Of a DNA stretch of 24,916 nt, positions 1-8,670 are shown piece by piece; positions within the stretch are counted from its first letter, which is position 1, and each line of letters begins with the position of its first letter. Made by a program: the position numbers and the translations under genes. The notes under the pieces were generated by a model. The model did no database searches, was not told the DNA's origin, and saw nothing but the letters and a program-made list of their open reading frames with translations. The stretch is taken from assembly GCA_050485785.1 (NCBI GenBank), contig JBJHCA010000047.1, forward strand, positions 1 to 24,916, written 5' to 3'. Origin of the DNA: JBJHCA01 sp050485785. GTDB taxonomy: Bacteria > Bacteroidota > Bacteroidia > Chitinophagales > Saprospiraceae.

Positions 1-1
1 C

Positions 2-532
2 CTCAATCCTGACCGCATTGTGAATGCAGACACCACGATTTTTCTGGGCGAAACCGTGCAGGGACATGTTGGTCCGGTGTGCAGTTCGTCGTTTACGTGG
101 GCCCCGGTGCAGTCCATCAGCAATCCGGCTTCGCTTAGTCCGGTTTTCAACCCTTCCCAGACAACCACTTACACATTTACCGTTACCGAGCCGGGAATCT
201 GTACATCCCGCGATTCATTTCGCATTGCCGTAATCGATCCTGATATGATTGACTGTACGGAAATATTCCTGCCCAATGCCTTTACGCCCAACAACGACTT
301 TTTGAATGATCAGTTCGGGATCAGCAATCCTATTGTGATTCAGCAACTCATATCACTGGAGATTTACGACCGTAACGGCAGCCGGGTATTTTACACCAAT
401 GAGCGATACGGTGCATGGGATGGCACCGTGGGTGGCATGGATGCTCCACCCGGAACCTATGTTTATCTGTTGCGCTATATGTGCGATGGTGTTGAATCGC
501 ATCATTCCGGTACACTTACGCTGATCAGATAG
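2..532 (+). CDS. C-terminal part of a large secreted protein with T9SS type-B sorting domain (5' end outside window)
   Basis: The reading frame is open to the left edge, so only about 176 C-terminal residues are visible. The first roughly 85 residues resemble a PKD/Ig-like repeat (TTTYTFTV, CTSRDSFRIAV). The last roughly 90 residues match the gliding-motility-associated C-terminal domain (CHU_C type): LPNAFTPNNDFLNDQF, then IYDRNGSRVF, then AWDG and PPGTYVYLLRY, ending in LTLIR. In Bacteroidota this domain directs a protein through the type IX secretion system and is normally attached to large, repeat-rich adhesins or enzymes. The domain assignment is confident; the function of the whole protein cannot be known from here. 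A GTG at base 20 lies within the frame but is not a real start, because the frame continues upstream. The stop is one base before the tsaE start. Confidence 0.9.
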   Translation, partial: LNPDRIVNADTTIFLGETVQGHVGPVCSSSFTWAPVQSISNPASLSPVFNPSQTTTYTFTVTEPGICTSRDSFRIAVIDPDMIDCTEIFLPNAFTPNNDFLNDQFGISNPIVIQQLISLEIYDRNGSRVFYTNERYGAWDGTVGGMDAPPGTYVYLLRYMCDGVESHHSGTLTLIR

Positions 533-533
533 T

Positions 534-968
534 ATGGAGCGGCTTCAAATCCAATGGGACAAGGAAGAAGAACTGATCCGGGTAGCTGAAGAACTGCTTT
601 CAGGTTGCAAGACTGACCGCATTTTCTTACTCCATGGCGATCTTGGTGCCGGTAAAACCGCATTGGTCAGGGCAATGGCTCAATATCTGAAAACAACCGA
701 TCAGGTCAGCAGCCCCACCTTTAGCATTGTCAATATTTATCACACTCAAACCGGTCAAAAAATTTACCATGCCGATCTGTACCGGGTGAAATCTGCAGAG
801 GAAGCATGGGATGCCGGAATTGAGGAGATACTTCACGAACCGGATGCCATAATTCTGATTGAATGGCCGGAAGTAATCATGTCAATGTTGCCTGATCGAT
901 ACATTGAAGTGTTTATTGAAGCCGATGAAAATGGCTGCAGAAAACTTGTGGCTGTCAGAAATAATTGA
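534..968 (+). CDS. tsaE: tRNA threonylcarbamoyladenosine biosynthesis ATPase TsaE
   Basis: This 144-residue protein matches TsaE in length and motifs. It has a Walker A loop GDLGAGKT at residues 35-42, the family signature SSPTF at 59-63, HADLYR at 79-84 and IEWPE at 109-113. TsaE is a cytoplasmic ATPase that works with TsaB and TsaD to transfer threonylcarbamoyl to A37 of tRNAs reading ANN codons. The ATG lies one base after the stop of the preceding secreted-protein gene, so the two may be co-transcribed despite unrelated roles. A tsaE gene followed by an alanine dehydrogenase family gene is, to my knowledge, a recurrent order in Bacteroidota. The other tsa genes are not in the window. Confidence 0.95.
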   Translation: MERLQIQWDKEEELIRVAEELLSGCKTDRIFLLHGDLGAGKTALVRAMAQYLKTTDQVSSPTFSIVNIYHTQTGQKIYHADLYRVKSAEEAWDAGIEEILHEPDAIILIEWPEVIMSMLPDRYIEVFIEADENGCRKLVAVRNN

Positions 969-992
969 TGCATCAGGCAGGCCAAAAAATCG

Positions 993-1000
993 TATCTTCG
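993..1000 (+). promoter_or_regulatory. Possible -7 box of a Bacteroidota promoter before the ald gene
   Basis: TATCTTCG matches the Bacteroidota -7 consensus TAnnTTTG at 5 of its 6 fixed positions. The nearest upstream TTG (965-967) is 25 nt away, longer than the usual 19-21, so support is weak. It would give a leader of about 90 nt before the ATG at 1097. Confidence 0.25.
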
Positions 1001-1096
1001 TAGCATCATTGCACAAGTGAGCCGGTATTTGCGAAGCATACACCGCAAAAACAATTTCGGTTCACGAACGTGCGGCAATAATAATACAGCCTGTTT

Positions 1097-2317
1097 ATGG
1101 CCAAAGCGATCAGCATCCCCAAAACGCTCAAGGAAGGACAGTTTCTGCCCCAGGAAGAGACCATCCAGATCCAGCGACAGCTCAACAAGCTTTTCATTGG
1201 CATTCCCAAGGAGTATTCTTTTCAGGAAAACAGAGTGGGACTCACCCCCAATTCTGTGAAATCACTCACTTCTCAGGGTCACAGGGTGGTTGTGGAAGAC
1301 GGAGCCGGCGAAAAATCAAACTTCACCAATCACGAATACTCGGAAGCCGGAGCTGAAATTGCCTACACCCGCGAAGAAGTGTTTACCTGCAATGTACTGA
1401 TCAAAGTAGCACCTATACAGTCAGAGGAAATCGACCTGCTACATCCCAACCAGATTGTTATTTCCCCCATACATTTACCCACACTGGATGCCGACCTTCT
1501 TTACCGGCTAAAGAGCAAAAGGGTGGTAGCTCTGGCTATGGAGTATATCAAGGATGATTCCGGTACTTTTCCGCTGGTCCGGATCATGAGTGAGATAGCC
1601 GGTATCAGTGCCATGCTGACCGCCGGAGAATTGCTGAGTACGCACCGGGGAGGCCGGGGTGTATTGCTGGGGGGAATATCCGGCGTCCCTCCGTCCAAGG
1701 TGGTTATACTTGGTGCCGGAGTGGTGGCTGAATATGCCAGCCGGGTTGCCATTGGGCTGGGTGCAGAGCTTCGCATTTTTGATGATAACATTTACAAACT
1801 AATGCGGCTTAAGCAGAACCTGGGCCGCCCGGTTTACACGTCAACCATCGACCAGCAGGTGCTGGCTGCCGAACTGAGCGCCGCCGATGTGGTCATAGGC
1901 GCTATTCATTCCGAAAGCGGCAGAACACCCGTAATTGTCAGTGAGGAAATGGTTGAAAAAATGAGATTTGGTGCGGTAATCATCGATGTGAGTATTGATC
2001 AGGGCGGCTGCTTTGCCACATCAAAAGTAACCACGCACGCCAATCCCGTCTTTATCAAGCACGACGTGATTCATTACTGCGTTCCCAATATAGCTTCCCG
2101 CGTTTCGCGTACAGCTTCCAATTCCATCAGCAATATTCTCACCTCAATTCTTCTGCAGGCGCAGCATTCAGGTAGTATTGAAAGCCTGCTTTACAATCAT
2201 GCCGGCCTCAGGCACGGTGTGTACATGTACAAAGGCTGCCTTACCAATTCCTACCTGAGTGAACGCTTTTTAATCAAGTTTACCGACCTCGATCTACTGC
2301 TCACCTCCAATATCTGA
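1097..2317 (+). CDS. ald: Alanine dehydrogenase / PNT family oxidoreductase
   Basis: A 406-residue protein of the alanine dehydrogenase/transhydrogenase-alpha family. Alanine dehydrogenase interconverts L-alanine with pyruvate and ammonia using NAD. Residues that align with the known active site are present: Arg46 in ENRVGLTP, Lys103 in LIKVAP, His126 in SPIHL, and Asp301 in IDVSIDQGG. The nucleotide-binding glycine loop is GAGVVA at 206-211, followed by FDDN at 228-231. The roughly 30-residue N-terminal extension (PQEETIQIQ) and the C-terminal tail (YKGCLTNSYL) are typical of the Bacteroidota branch, which differs from the Bacillus enzymes. Substrate specificity is therefore inferred from family and not proven. 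It starts 128 bases after tsaE and probably has its own promoter. Confidence 0.88.
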   Translation: MAKAISIPKTLKEGQFLPQEETIQIQRQLNKLFIGIPKEYSFQENRVGLTPNSVKSLTSQGHRVVVEDGAGEKSNFTNHEYSEAGAEIAYTREEVFTCNVLIKVAPIQSEEIDLLHPNQIVISPIHLPTLDADLLYRLKSKRVVALAMEYIKDDSGTFPLVRIMSEIAGISAMLTAGELLSTHRGGRGVLLGGISGVPPSKVVILGAGVVAEYASRVAIGLGAELRIFDDNIYKLMRLKQNLGRPVYTSTIDQQVLAAELSAADVVIGAIHSESGRTPVIVSEEMVEKMRFGAVIIDVSIDQGGCFATSKVTTHANPVFIKHDVIHYCVPNIASRVSRTASNSISNILTSILLQAQHSGSIESLLYNHAGLRHGVYMYKGCLTNSYLSERFLIKFTDLDLLLTSNI

Positions 2318-2473
2318 TTGCGTTTCACAGGACGGAAGGCTCATGGGGAGCAGATTTTTGTATTTATTGGTGATGATGATACATCACTCTTTGTGGGCCG
2401 CTTCGCGGCTGAGAAATTTGTGCATTCTGTTGTTCCCGGTTTTAGGTGACAAGTGCTCAATGAATCCACAGCG

Positions 2474-2489
2474 AAAAGCACAGCTTTTT
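2474..2489 (+). terminator. Weak hairpin with T-run downstream of ald
   Basis: AAAAGC-ACA-GCTTTT folds into a 6-bp stem with a short T-run (2485-2489). A second small hairpin (AAGGC 2491-2495 with GCCTT 2503-2507) follows directly. They lie about 155 bases after the ald stop, so this is a weak terminator candidate. The surrounding 245-base stretch (2318-2562) holds no convincing gene. A third short hairpin, GCCGC-TTC-GCGGC, lies near 2400. Confidence 0.25.
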
Positions 2490-2562
2490 CAAGGCACGGA
2501 GCGCCTTAACAAAAAGATATCCCCAAAAAACAGCAAGCCCTTATTTATTGAATCCTGAGTAC

Positions 2563-3930
2563 TCAATTGTTGAACAGCAGCTCATCCAGTTTCTGTTCGA
2601 GTTCTCTGCCCTTGAGGTTGTGGGCTATAATCCTACCTTCTTCGTCAACCAGAAAGGTTTGCGGGATGGAGCTGACGCCGTATATACCTGCGGCGCGGCT
2701 TTGCCAGCCTTTGAGGTCGCTGACGTGGTGCCAGGTGAGATTGTCGTCTTCAATGGCTTTTAACCAGGGAGCCCTTGATCTGTCGAGGCTTACGCCAAGA
2801 ATGTCGAAGCCGTGTTCATGGTATTTGTTGTACAGCCGTACCATTTCGGGATTTACTCTGCGACAAGGGCCGCACCAGCTGGCCCAGAAGTCGATCAATA
2901 TCACTTTACCCCTGAGGTCGCTTAGACGGAGTGTATCATTATCCGGAGTAAGTTCTGCTATTTCCGGGGCTTCAGAACCCGGTATGGATGCCGAAAGCTG
3001 GGACAGGCGTTGCTGGAGCCTGCCGGCAATGGCGGGATTTTCTACTGTGAAGTGCTCTATAAACTTGGGGCCGAAATGGCTTAGCAACTGCGCATCGCCC
3101 TGCACGGAAGTAATGATGCCCGACAACGCGAATTTGTAGGCCCTGGAACCTGGTTCCATCCGGTAGAGTTCGCGATCCATATGCCTGATCTGCTCTTGTT
3201 TACTAAGACCCACACGCTGGATATTATGGACATACTCCCTGAATGCATCCACCACCAGAGGGATAGTTGAGTATACCGGATCTTCGAGCGGGGTATTGGC
3301 AAAAAACTGATGGGCAAAATACAGGGCTTCGGATTCGTATTCCTCATTACCGGCCACATAGGGGACGTAAGCCCTGAGTGCAGCAGTAAGGTATATCAGT
3401 CGATCGGCGTCTTCCAGTGTTTTCAGTTGTTGCCGGCGCTGCAGTGCCAGTGCTTCCATGCCGGCAGTGAGATTGGCAAATTCATCCGAACCGGACTCTG
3501 CCTCGCGGATTTTGTTGACAATGGCGGCCAGTTGCTGCTGGTAAGTATTGCCTTCACGGATGGCCTGGTAAAATTGCAGGTTGGATGGCGAGCCGGTAAT
3601 GGTGATTTGCCCCAGTGCACTGCAAACCCCGCTTACATTGATTTGCTGATCGCGGCCCAGGTAAATCTGCGCCCTGTTGTTGTTGCTTTTGCCCAGATAA
3701 TAGATACCCGGGTCTTCAATCTCCAGGTTTATTTCCGTATCAAAACTACCTTGTTCATTTTTGATCAGGGGCACCTTGGCCAACGTGCGCAGCTCAATAC
3801 CATCGTGTTCAAACACACTGATCTCTCCTGATTTGCACTGTTCAAAAGTGCCGGAAATGGTGACGTTTTTCTGCCCCAACAATGAAGCCGATATCAAAAG
3901 CAAAAGAAACAAAGGGTAATGGTAAACCAT
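2563..3930 (-). CDS. Exported TlpA-like thiol-disulfide protein with DUF4369-type N-terminal domain
   Basis: A 455-residue protein beginning with a hydrophobic signal sequence (VYHYPLFLLLLISASLLGQ). The first roughly 120 residues after it form a beta-rich region (TISGTFEQC, YYLGKSNNNRAQIYL) like the DUF4369 domain often found before thioredoxin domains in Bacteroidota. A helical middle section follows. The C-terminal roughly 130 residues are an AhpC/TSA-thioredoxin domain with the redox motif WCGPC at 352-356 and the cis-proline loop SSIPQTF (Pro about 423). Such proteins act outside the cytoplasmic membrane as thiol-disulfide reductases, often in cytochrome c maturation or oxidative-stress settings; the partner is unknown here. 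It is the last gene of a minus-strand cluster, 60 bases after the alpha/beta hydrolase gene. Confidence 0.88.
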   Translation of the reverse strand: MVYHYPLFLLLLISASLLGQKNVTISGTFEQCKSGEISVFEHDGIELRTLAKVPLIKNEQGSFDTEINLEIEDPGIYYLGKSNNNRAQIYLGRDQQINVSGVCSALGQITITGSPSNLQFYQAIREGNTYQQQLAAIVNKIREAESGSDEFANLTAGMEALALQRRQQLKTLEDADRLIYLTAALRAYVPYVAGNEEYESEALYFAHQFFANTPLEDPVYSTIPLVVDAFREYVHNIQRVGLSKQEQIRHMDRELYRMEPGSRAYKFALSGIITSVQGDAQLLSHFGPKFIEHFTVENPAIAGRLQQRLSQLSASIPGSEAPEIAELTPDNDTLRLSDLRGKVILIDFWASWCGPCRRVNPEMVRLYNKYHEHGFDILGVSLDRSRAPWLKAIEDDNLTWHHVSDLKGWQSRAAGIYGVSSIPQTFLVDEEGRIIAHNLKGRELEQKLDELLFNN

Positions 3931-3990
3931 GGGATATAGAAATTTCGATACAGGGTGTTAACGATGTAATGCTTTAAAATTGTTCCAGAC

Positions 3991-4872
3991 TCATGCAATT
4001 TGCCTGGTTTTATCATGGGTAGCCATAAAAGCGATAAGTTCTCTGGCTGAAGTTTTGGGGATTTCCTCCATGGGCACATGGCCGGTTTTTTCGAAAATCA
4101 CCAGTTGTGAACCGGGAATGGCTTTGTGAAATTTATGTCCGTACTTTACCGGAATCCATCGATCTTCTTCACCCCACATAATCAGTACCGGTACCCGTAT
4201 CCGCGAAAGTAAAGGGGTATGATCGGCAATGGATTCCTGATTGACAAAATGATAAAAAGCCCGCACATTACTTTCCCGGTTAGCCATGTCGTAGTATCTG
4301 CCTATCATGGCATCTGTAATGCATTCACGGGTATGATGCACCTGCTTCAGGTAAGTTTCGATAATTCTTTTATGGGCGGTATACTTTACTACTTTATTGA
4401 GCAAAGGAATGCGGGCAATCCTGAAGGGAAAGGGAACGCTGCCCGATTCAATAAACCCCGCTGCATTGATGAGTACAAGATGATCAACCCGTTCGGGATT
4501 TGCGACAGTAAACTCCCAGGCTAGCCAACCGCCCAGTGAATTGCCGGCCAGGGTTGCTGAGCGGATATTGAGATGGACTAGCAATCTGTGCAAATACCGC
4601 ACAAACATATCCATGGAGTAATCATTGTCCGGACTTTCACCGGACAAACCATGCCCTGGCAAATCCATGGAAATAACCCGGAAGTTTTTCTCCAGTATGG
4701 TTACCCAGGGTTCAAAAACGTGAAGAGATGAGAACGAACCGTGAAGCAATATCAAAGGTTTGCCGGCACCTACGTCCCGGTAATGAATCAAACAGCCGTC
4801 AACGTCCAGAAAACGCGAGGCCGCATTGGTGTATTTAGCAATAATGGGATCACCTTCAGCATTCATATTCAA
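3991..4872 (-). CDS. Alpha/beta-fold hydrolase
   Basis: A 293-residue cytoplasmic alpha/beta hydrolase with a complete apparent catalytic triad: nucleophile Ser112 in the elbow GNSLGG, Asp237 in WGEEDRWIP, and His265 in KTGHVP. The oxyanion-hole motif HG is at 44-45 (LLHGSFSS). The layout resembles MhpC/haloalkane-dehalogenase-like esterases with a cap between residues 140 and 220, but the substrate cannot be read from sequence. It lies between the agmatinase-type gene (64 bases upstream in transcription order) and the TlpA-like gene. The upstream gap carries TACCTTTC (minus strand, 4893-4886), close to the Bacteroidota -7 consensus, so it may have its own promoter. Confidence 0.88.
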   Translation of the reverse strand: MNMNAEGDPIIAKYTNAASRFLDVDGCLIHYRDVGAGKPLILLHGSFSSLHVFEPWVTILEKNFRVISMDLPGHGLSGESPDNDYSMDMFVRYLHRLLVHLNIRSATLAGNSLGGWLAWEFTVANPERVDHLVLINAAGFIESGSVPFPFRIARIPLLNKVVKYTAHKRIIETYLKQVHHTRECITDAMIGRYYDMANRESNVRAFYHFVNQESIADHTPLLSRIRVPVLIMWGEEDRWIPVKYGHKFHKAIPGSQLVIFEKTGHVPMEEIPKTSARELIAFMATHDKTRQIA

Positions 4873-4936
4873 ACGACATTATGCAGAAAGGTAAAAAAAA
4901 AATGCAGAAAAAGATTTCATGAAAGAACATGGCAAA

Positions 4937-5992
4937 CTAAAACGGCTCAGTAGTTAACTCGTTGGACAGGCCGGCCAGGTTGCACATTTTGTACAGCAAT
5001 CGTGCACCTACATTGGCATCCCATTCATTGCCGGCTACTTCACACAGGTCAAACCCTATGATCTTTCGTCCGGACTGGACCAGCTTTTTGATGATAAAAA
5101 CGGCCTGATAAAAGGTGAATCCTCCCGGTACCGGAGTTCCGGTATTCGGGCATAATGACGGATCAAGACCGTCAATATCAATGCTCAGATAAACATCACC
5201 GGGCAAGGGAGCCAGCATTTTTTCAACCCACGCAGCAAATGAAACGCCGTGCATCAGGTGTTCTTCAATATTCTGGTACAAATGCATATGGACCCTTGGG
5301 TCCTCAGTAGCCAGTTGCCATTCCTCTTCACAATAATCTCTGATACCTGCCTGAACAAGACAAGTGACCTGATCAAGCTTCAGGGCATTGTAAAAAATGG
5401 ATGCATGGGAGTATTTAAACCCCTCGTATGCATTTCTTAAATCGGCATGGGCATCGATCTGCAGTATGCCAAAATCATCGTAATGTCGGCTCAGGGCCGT
5501 AATATGACCAAGAGGAGTGCTGTGATCGCCTCCCACAAGGCCGGTGAGTTTTCCTTTTTGAATATAACTTTCTGCCTGTTGGATAATGCTGTTCATCTGA
5601 TCTTCACAAGCAGTGTTAGTATGCTGAAGGTCATGGCTTTTACTGAGAACTTCAGGCTCGTACCCGAGTTCAAGTTTTCTAATGTGGTTTTTGGCATGTT
5701 GCCTTATTTCATTGTTGCGCGATAGCCATTGATCGGAAGGCGGCAACATATATATGCCATATTTCCATGCATCTTCCACATCAGAATCCATCAGGTCAAG
5801 CTGGGGAGATGCATCCAGGATTGCTGCCGGGCCGGAAGCGGTGCCATCTGCATAGGAAGTGGTTACATCCCAGGGGGCAGTAAGCAGTATGATCTGGGCA
5901 GATTCATCATTAAACGGGAGACCGGCAAAATTACCGTTGGGAATACCTACACCGTTGGGATCGAAAGAAGAAAAAATTTCTTTCCGTGTCAT
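4937..5992 (-). CDS. Agmatinase/arginase-family ureohydrolase
   Basis: A 351-residue protein of the ureohydrolase superfamily, which hydrolyses guanidino compounds at a di-manganese centre. All six metal ligands are visible: His157 in GGDHS, Asp180, His182 and Asp184 in IDAHADLR, and Asp272 and Asp274 in SIDIDGLDP. The gene sits only 6 bases after the SpeD-SpeE fusion gene. That neighbour makes agmatinase (agmatine to putrescine plus urea, speB-like) the most likely activity, since putrescine is the substrate of spermidine synthase. Arginase or formimidoylglutamase activity cannot be excluded. It is longer than typical SpeB (about 300 residues): an insertion around residues 85-145 and a longer C-terminus account for the difference. 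Arginine decarboxylase is not in the window. Confidence 0.85.
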   Translation of the reverse strand: MTRKEIFSSFDPNGVGIPNGNFAGLPFNDESAQIILLTAPWDVTTSYADGTASGPAAILDASPQLDLMDSDVEDAWKYGIYMLPPSDQWLSRNNEIRQHAKNHIRKLELGYEPEVLSKSHDLQHTNTACEDQMNSIIQQAESYIQKGKLTGLVGGDHSTPLGHITALSRHYDDFGILQIDAHADLRNAYEGFKYSHASIFYNALKLDQVTCLVQAGIRDYCEEEWQLATEDPRVHMHLYQNIEEHLMHGVSFAAWVEKMLAPLPGDVYLSIDIDGLDPSLCPNTGTPVPGGFTFYQAVFIIKKLVQSGRKIIGFDLCEVAGNEWDANVGARLLYKMCNLAGLSNELTTEPF

Positions 5993-5998
5993 GGTTTC

Positions 5999-7309
5999 TT
6001 ATGCATTAGTGACAGAATCGTCCAGCATGTTTTTAACAAAAGTGGGTAATGCAAATGCCGATCGGTGAATTTCAGGATTATAATACTGAAGGTTGTTTTT
6101 ACGCGCAAATGCGCCAGCTTTGGCCGGGTCAAGCTGATTATACGGGTGCACATCACCTTTGGAAGCATAGATGAAACTCCACATTCCGGTAGGGTAGGTG
6201 GGTATATATGCCAGATAAAGGTGGACTCGATCTGCCCCAAAAATTTTGCGTAGGCATTGGAAGGTTTCCACCATGGTCTCCTTGTTAAAGTGCGGCCCTT
6301 CACTTTGCAGTACCAGTACACCGTTGTTTTTCATACACAGATAAGTATCCCGGTAAAAACTTTCACTGAACAGTCCGGTGGCCGGGCCTTCCGGGTCGCT
6401 GCCGTCCACTATCACAATGTCGTATGATTCGGACACGGCATCTTTTACAAACTGAATGCCATCGTATATCAGCAATTGCAGCTTGGGGTGTTCAAATGCC
6501 TTACTCAGCTGTGGCAGATATTTTCGGGAGGCTTCCACAACTTTCTCGTCGATTTCCACCATGGTTACTTTCTCCAGTTTTTCGTGCCGAACCAACTCCC
6601 TGACCGTACCTCCGTCGCCACCGCCAATCACCAGTATGTCTTTTGGTGAAGGGTGGCTGAGCATGGCAATATGCGATATCATTTCATGATAAGCATGTTC
6701 GTCTTTTTCGGAACACATCACCATGTTATCTATAGTGAGGGTTTTCCCGTAAGCAAAAGTGTCAATGACCTGAACTACCTGGTAGGGACTTTTTTCCCGG
6801 TACAGAATCTCACCTGTATATCGCAGTGACAGAGCAATATTCTCATCTTTATCAGTAAACCACACATCGCGTTTGTATTCAGGGCGGAGCTCTTTTTCTT
6901 TCATGTCGCGATCAGCGTTAATATCAAAATCGACGCGTTCCAGCAAGTCGATTTGCCCGCGACTGATCTCCATGGCTGATCCATGTTTGGCTTCAAATGC
7001 CTTTTTCAAGAAATCGTAAGCTATCCAGGGATTGATAGTATCGCCACAGGTAAAAATATCGACGGCAGCATACTGAAACTCGGGCCAGGTGTGTATAGCC
7101 AGGTGGCTTTCCTGTATTACCACTACCCCTGAAACCCCGTATGGAGAAAAGTGGTGAAATGTTGAATTGATTACGGTAGATAAAGCTTCTTTGGCTGCAT
7201 CTACCATAGATCCCTCTATGGAAGGAACGTCGTTAAGGATTTCGGACGAACACCCAAAAAATTCCACAAGGATGTGCCTTCCCAGGGCGTTATTATGATT
7301 GTGGGTCAT
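5999..7309 (-). CDS. Fused S-adenosylmethionine decarboxylase (SpeD) - spermidine synthase (SpeE)
   Basis: A 436-residue fusion. Residues 1 to about 125 are a prokaryotic AdoMet decarboxylase: the self-processing site ESHLAIHTWPE puts the pyruvoyl-forming serine at residue 68 (after Glu67), processing His at 73, and the catalytic Cys88 in IFTCGD. After a charged linker (about 125-155) comes a complete spermidine synthase: the decarboxy-AdoMet loop GGGDGG at 229-234, VEIDE near 251-255, and the catalytic-loop signature DGSDPEGPA at 302-310. It would supply decarboxylated AdoMet and use it to aminopropylate putrescine. I chose the ATG at 7309 over an in-frame ATG at 7351: SpeD homology begins right after it, and a -7 promoter box overlaps 7349-7356. 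The agmatinase-type gene follows 6 bases downstream. Confidence 0.9.
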   Translation of the reverse strand: MTHNHNNALGRHILVEFFGCSSEILNDVPSIEGSMVDAAKEALSTVINSTFHHFSPYGVSGVVVIQESHLAIHTWPEFQYAAVDIFTCGDTINPWIAYDFLKKAFEAKHGSAMEISRGQIDLLERVDFDINADRDMKEKELRPEYKRDVWFTDKDENIALSLRYTGEILYREKSPYQVVQVIDTFAYGKTLTIDNMVMCSEKDEHAYHEMISHIAMLSHPSPKDILVIGGGDGGTVRELVRHEKLEKVTMVEIDEKVVEASRKYLPQLSKAFEHPKLQLLIYDGIQFVKDAVSESYDIVIVDGSDPEGPATGLFSESFYRDTYLCMKNNGVLVLQSEGPHFNKETMVETFQCLRKIFGADRVHLYLAYIPTYPTGMWSFIYASKGDVHPYNQLDPAKAGAFARKNNLQYYNPEIHRSAFALPTFVKNMLDDSVTNA

Positions 7310-7348
7310 TGAAAATGGATTAAATAAAAACAGATAAGGTAAGCGCGG

Positions 7349-7376
7349 CAAAAATATACTTTTTTGCCGAAAGCAA
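7349..7376 (-). promoter_or_regulatory. Candidate promoter of the speDE fusion gene
   Basis: On the minus strand TATTTTTG (7356-7349) fits the Bacteroidota -7 consensus TAnnTTTG completely. A TTG at 7376-7374 is 17 nt upstream, slightly short of the usual 19-21. The expected start of transcription is near 7342, downstream of the alternative ATG at 7351. Confidence 0.45.
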
Positions 7377-7394
7377 GGCCGTGCAGTCAGGTAA

Positions 7395-8615
7395 TTACAG
7401 CCGTTGTTTCAAGGCGCCAATACGTCTGTACGATTCTTCTATTCGTTGCCGGCTGATTTTGCCTGCATCGATCAATTCCAGTATGGTTTCTACGGTTTCG
7501 GGCACAACATCAGGGTTGTAAGGTGCCGGACTGTTGTTGGAAAACAGGAGAATATCGGCACCGGCTAGTATGGCCTGCAAAATGGTTTCTTTGCGGCCAA
7601 ACTGTTCACTGACGGCAGCCATCTGCAGATCATCGGTTATAATAATTCCGTCAAATTGAAGCTGCTCTCTCAGCATGCCCGTCAGCACATGGTGCGACAG
7701 CGAAGCCGGGTACAAGGTATCCCATCGCTCGTTGAATACGTGCGCCGTCATGATCATATCAATGGAATTGTCTTGCAGCAATAAGAGATAGGGCAGCAGT
7801 TCGATTGAACTCCAGACGTCGGAAACATCTGTGAAGTCGTAATGGGTATCGGATCCGGCACTTCCGTGACCGGGGAAATGCTTCAGGGCAGTGACCACGC
7901 GCAATTTTCGATGTTCTTCTACCACAGCAGCCGCATGTTGGGCTACGATTTCGGGTTGGTCAGAAAAGCAGCGTTCAATGGCGGCTATTACCGGGCCGTC
8001 AGGGTTAAGACAGAGATCAACCACAGGGGCAAAGTTCATGTTGATTCCGGCTGCACGGCATTTGTCTGCCAGAGCTGTAGCCCATGCCTTTGTAGAATCA
8101 ATATTGTTCAAATTCCCGTAGTGCATGGCTGATGGCAGGGCGGGGTATCCATAAGCCGGTCTCAGTCTGCTTACTCTGCCACCTTCCTCGTCCACAGCTA
8201 TAAAAACCGGTTTCCCGGCCAGGGTTCTGATCTGATTGGTAAGCCTGCGAAGCTGAGTATGGGATTCTATATTCCGGGGCCGCGTTTTTCCGGGAACGTC
8301 ATATTCATAAATAATCACGCCACCCAGGTGGTAGTCATTAAAATCACGGATCAGGTGGTGGTCATCGTCCAGTTCAGTTCCTCTGAATCCCACCATGATC
8401 ATTTCACCGATCATCTGCCTGAGCTGCGAATCGGAAATTTCCGGCTCAACAACCGCCGTGGATATTGTTTGATTTTCGGCTATAAAGCATTCAGGTGTTT
8501 TTTGGGATAACTCTTTGTTGCCGGCATCAGAGATGCCGGCTGAATTCAGGGAGTTGTCAGTATTGAAAAAATGGAGGCAAAATGATACAGCAAACAATTG
8601 AATTAAAAAAGTCAT
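7395..8615 (-). CDS. Glycoside hydrolase family 3 protein, NagZ-like beta-N-acetylglucosaminidase
   Basis: A 406-residue GH3 enzyme with the NagZ hallmarks: KHFPGHG at 245-251 followed by the Asp256-Thr-His258 dyad that serves as general acid/base in NagZ, and the nucleophile Asp328 in ITDDLQM. DEEGGRVSRL, the usual substrate-binding segment, is also present. NagZ-type enzymes remove N-acetylglucosamine from peptidoglycan fragments; other beta-hexosaminidase roles are possible. The N-terminus (MTFLIQLFAVSFCLHFF) is hydrophobic, suggesting export, although it lacks a clear positive n-region. A GTG at 8672 is in frame, but the first residues from it would be encoded by a terminator hairpin, so ATG 8615 is preferred. 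It has only one GH3 domain, without the second sandwich domain of BglX-type enzymes. Confidence 0.87.
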   Translation of the reverse strand: MTFLIQLFAVSFCLHFFNTDNSLNSAGISDAGNKELSQKTPECFIAENQTISTAVVEPEISDSQLRQMIGEMIMVGFRGTELDDDHHLIRDFNDYHLGGVIIYEYDVPGKTRPRNIESHTQLRRLTNQIRTLAGKPVFIAVDEEGGRVSRLRPAYGYPALPSAMHYGNLNNIDSTKAWATALADKCRAAGINMNFAPVVDLCLNPDGPVIAAIERCFSDQPEIVAQHAAAVVEEHRKLRVVTALKHFPGHGSAGSDTHYDFTDVSDVWSSIELLPYLLLLQDNSIDMIMTAHVFNERWDTLYPASLSHHVLTGMLREQLQFDGIIITDDLQMAAVSEQFGRKETILQAILAGADILLFSNNSPAPYNPDVVPETVETILELIDAGKISRQRIEESYRRIGALKQRL

Positions 8616-8634
8616 GATCTGGTTGGATAAAAAA

Positions 8635-8670
8635 CAAAAAATGCCCGGCATCCCAAAAGGGATATCGGGC
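8635..8670 (-). terminator. Intrinsic terminator after the small exported-protein gene
   Basis: Reading the minus strand, GCCCG (8670-8666) pairs with CGGGC (8647-8643), and inside it ATCCC (8663-8659) pairs with GGGAT (8654-8650) around a TTTT loop. A T-run at 8641-8636 follows immediately. It lies 23 bases after the stop of the 8694-9161 gene and only about 20 bases before the glycosidase ATG. Confidence 0.8.

Noticed and set aside
2343..2558. 71-codon open frame between ald and the TlpA-like gene
   Set aside because: No domain, mixed composition and small hairpins inside; no support beyond an open frame.
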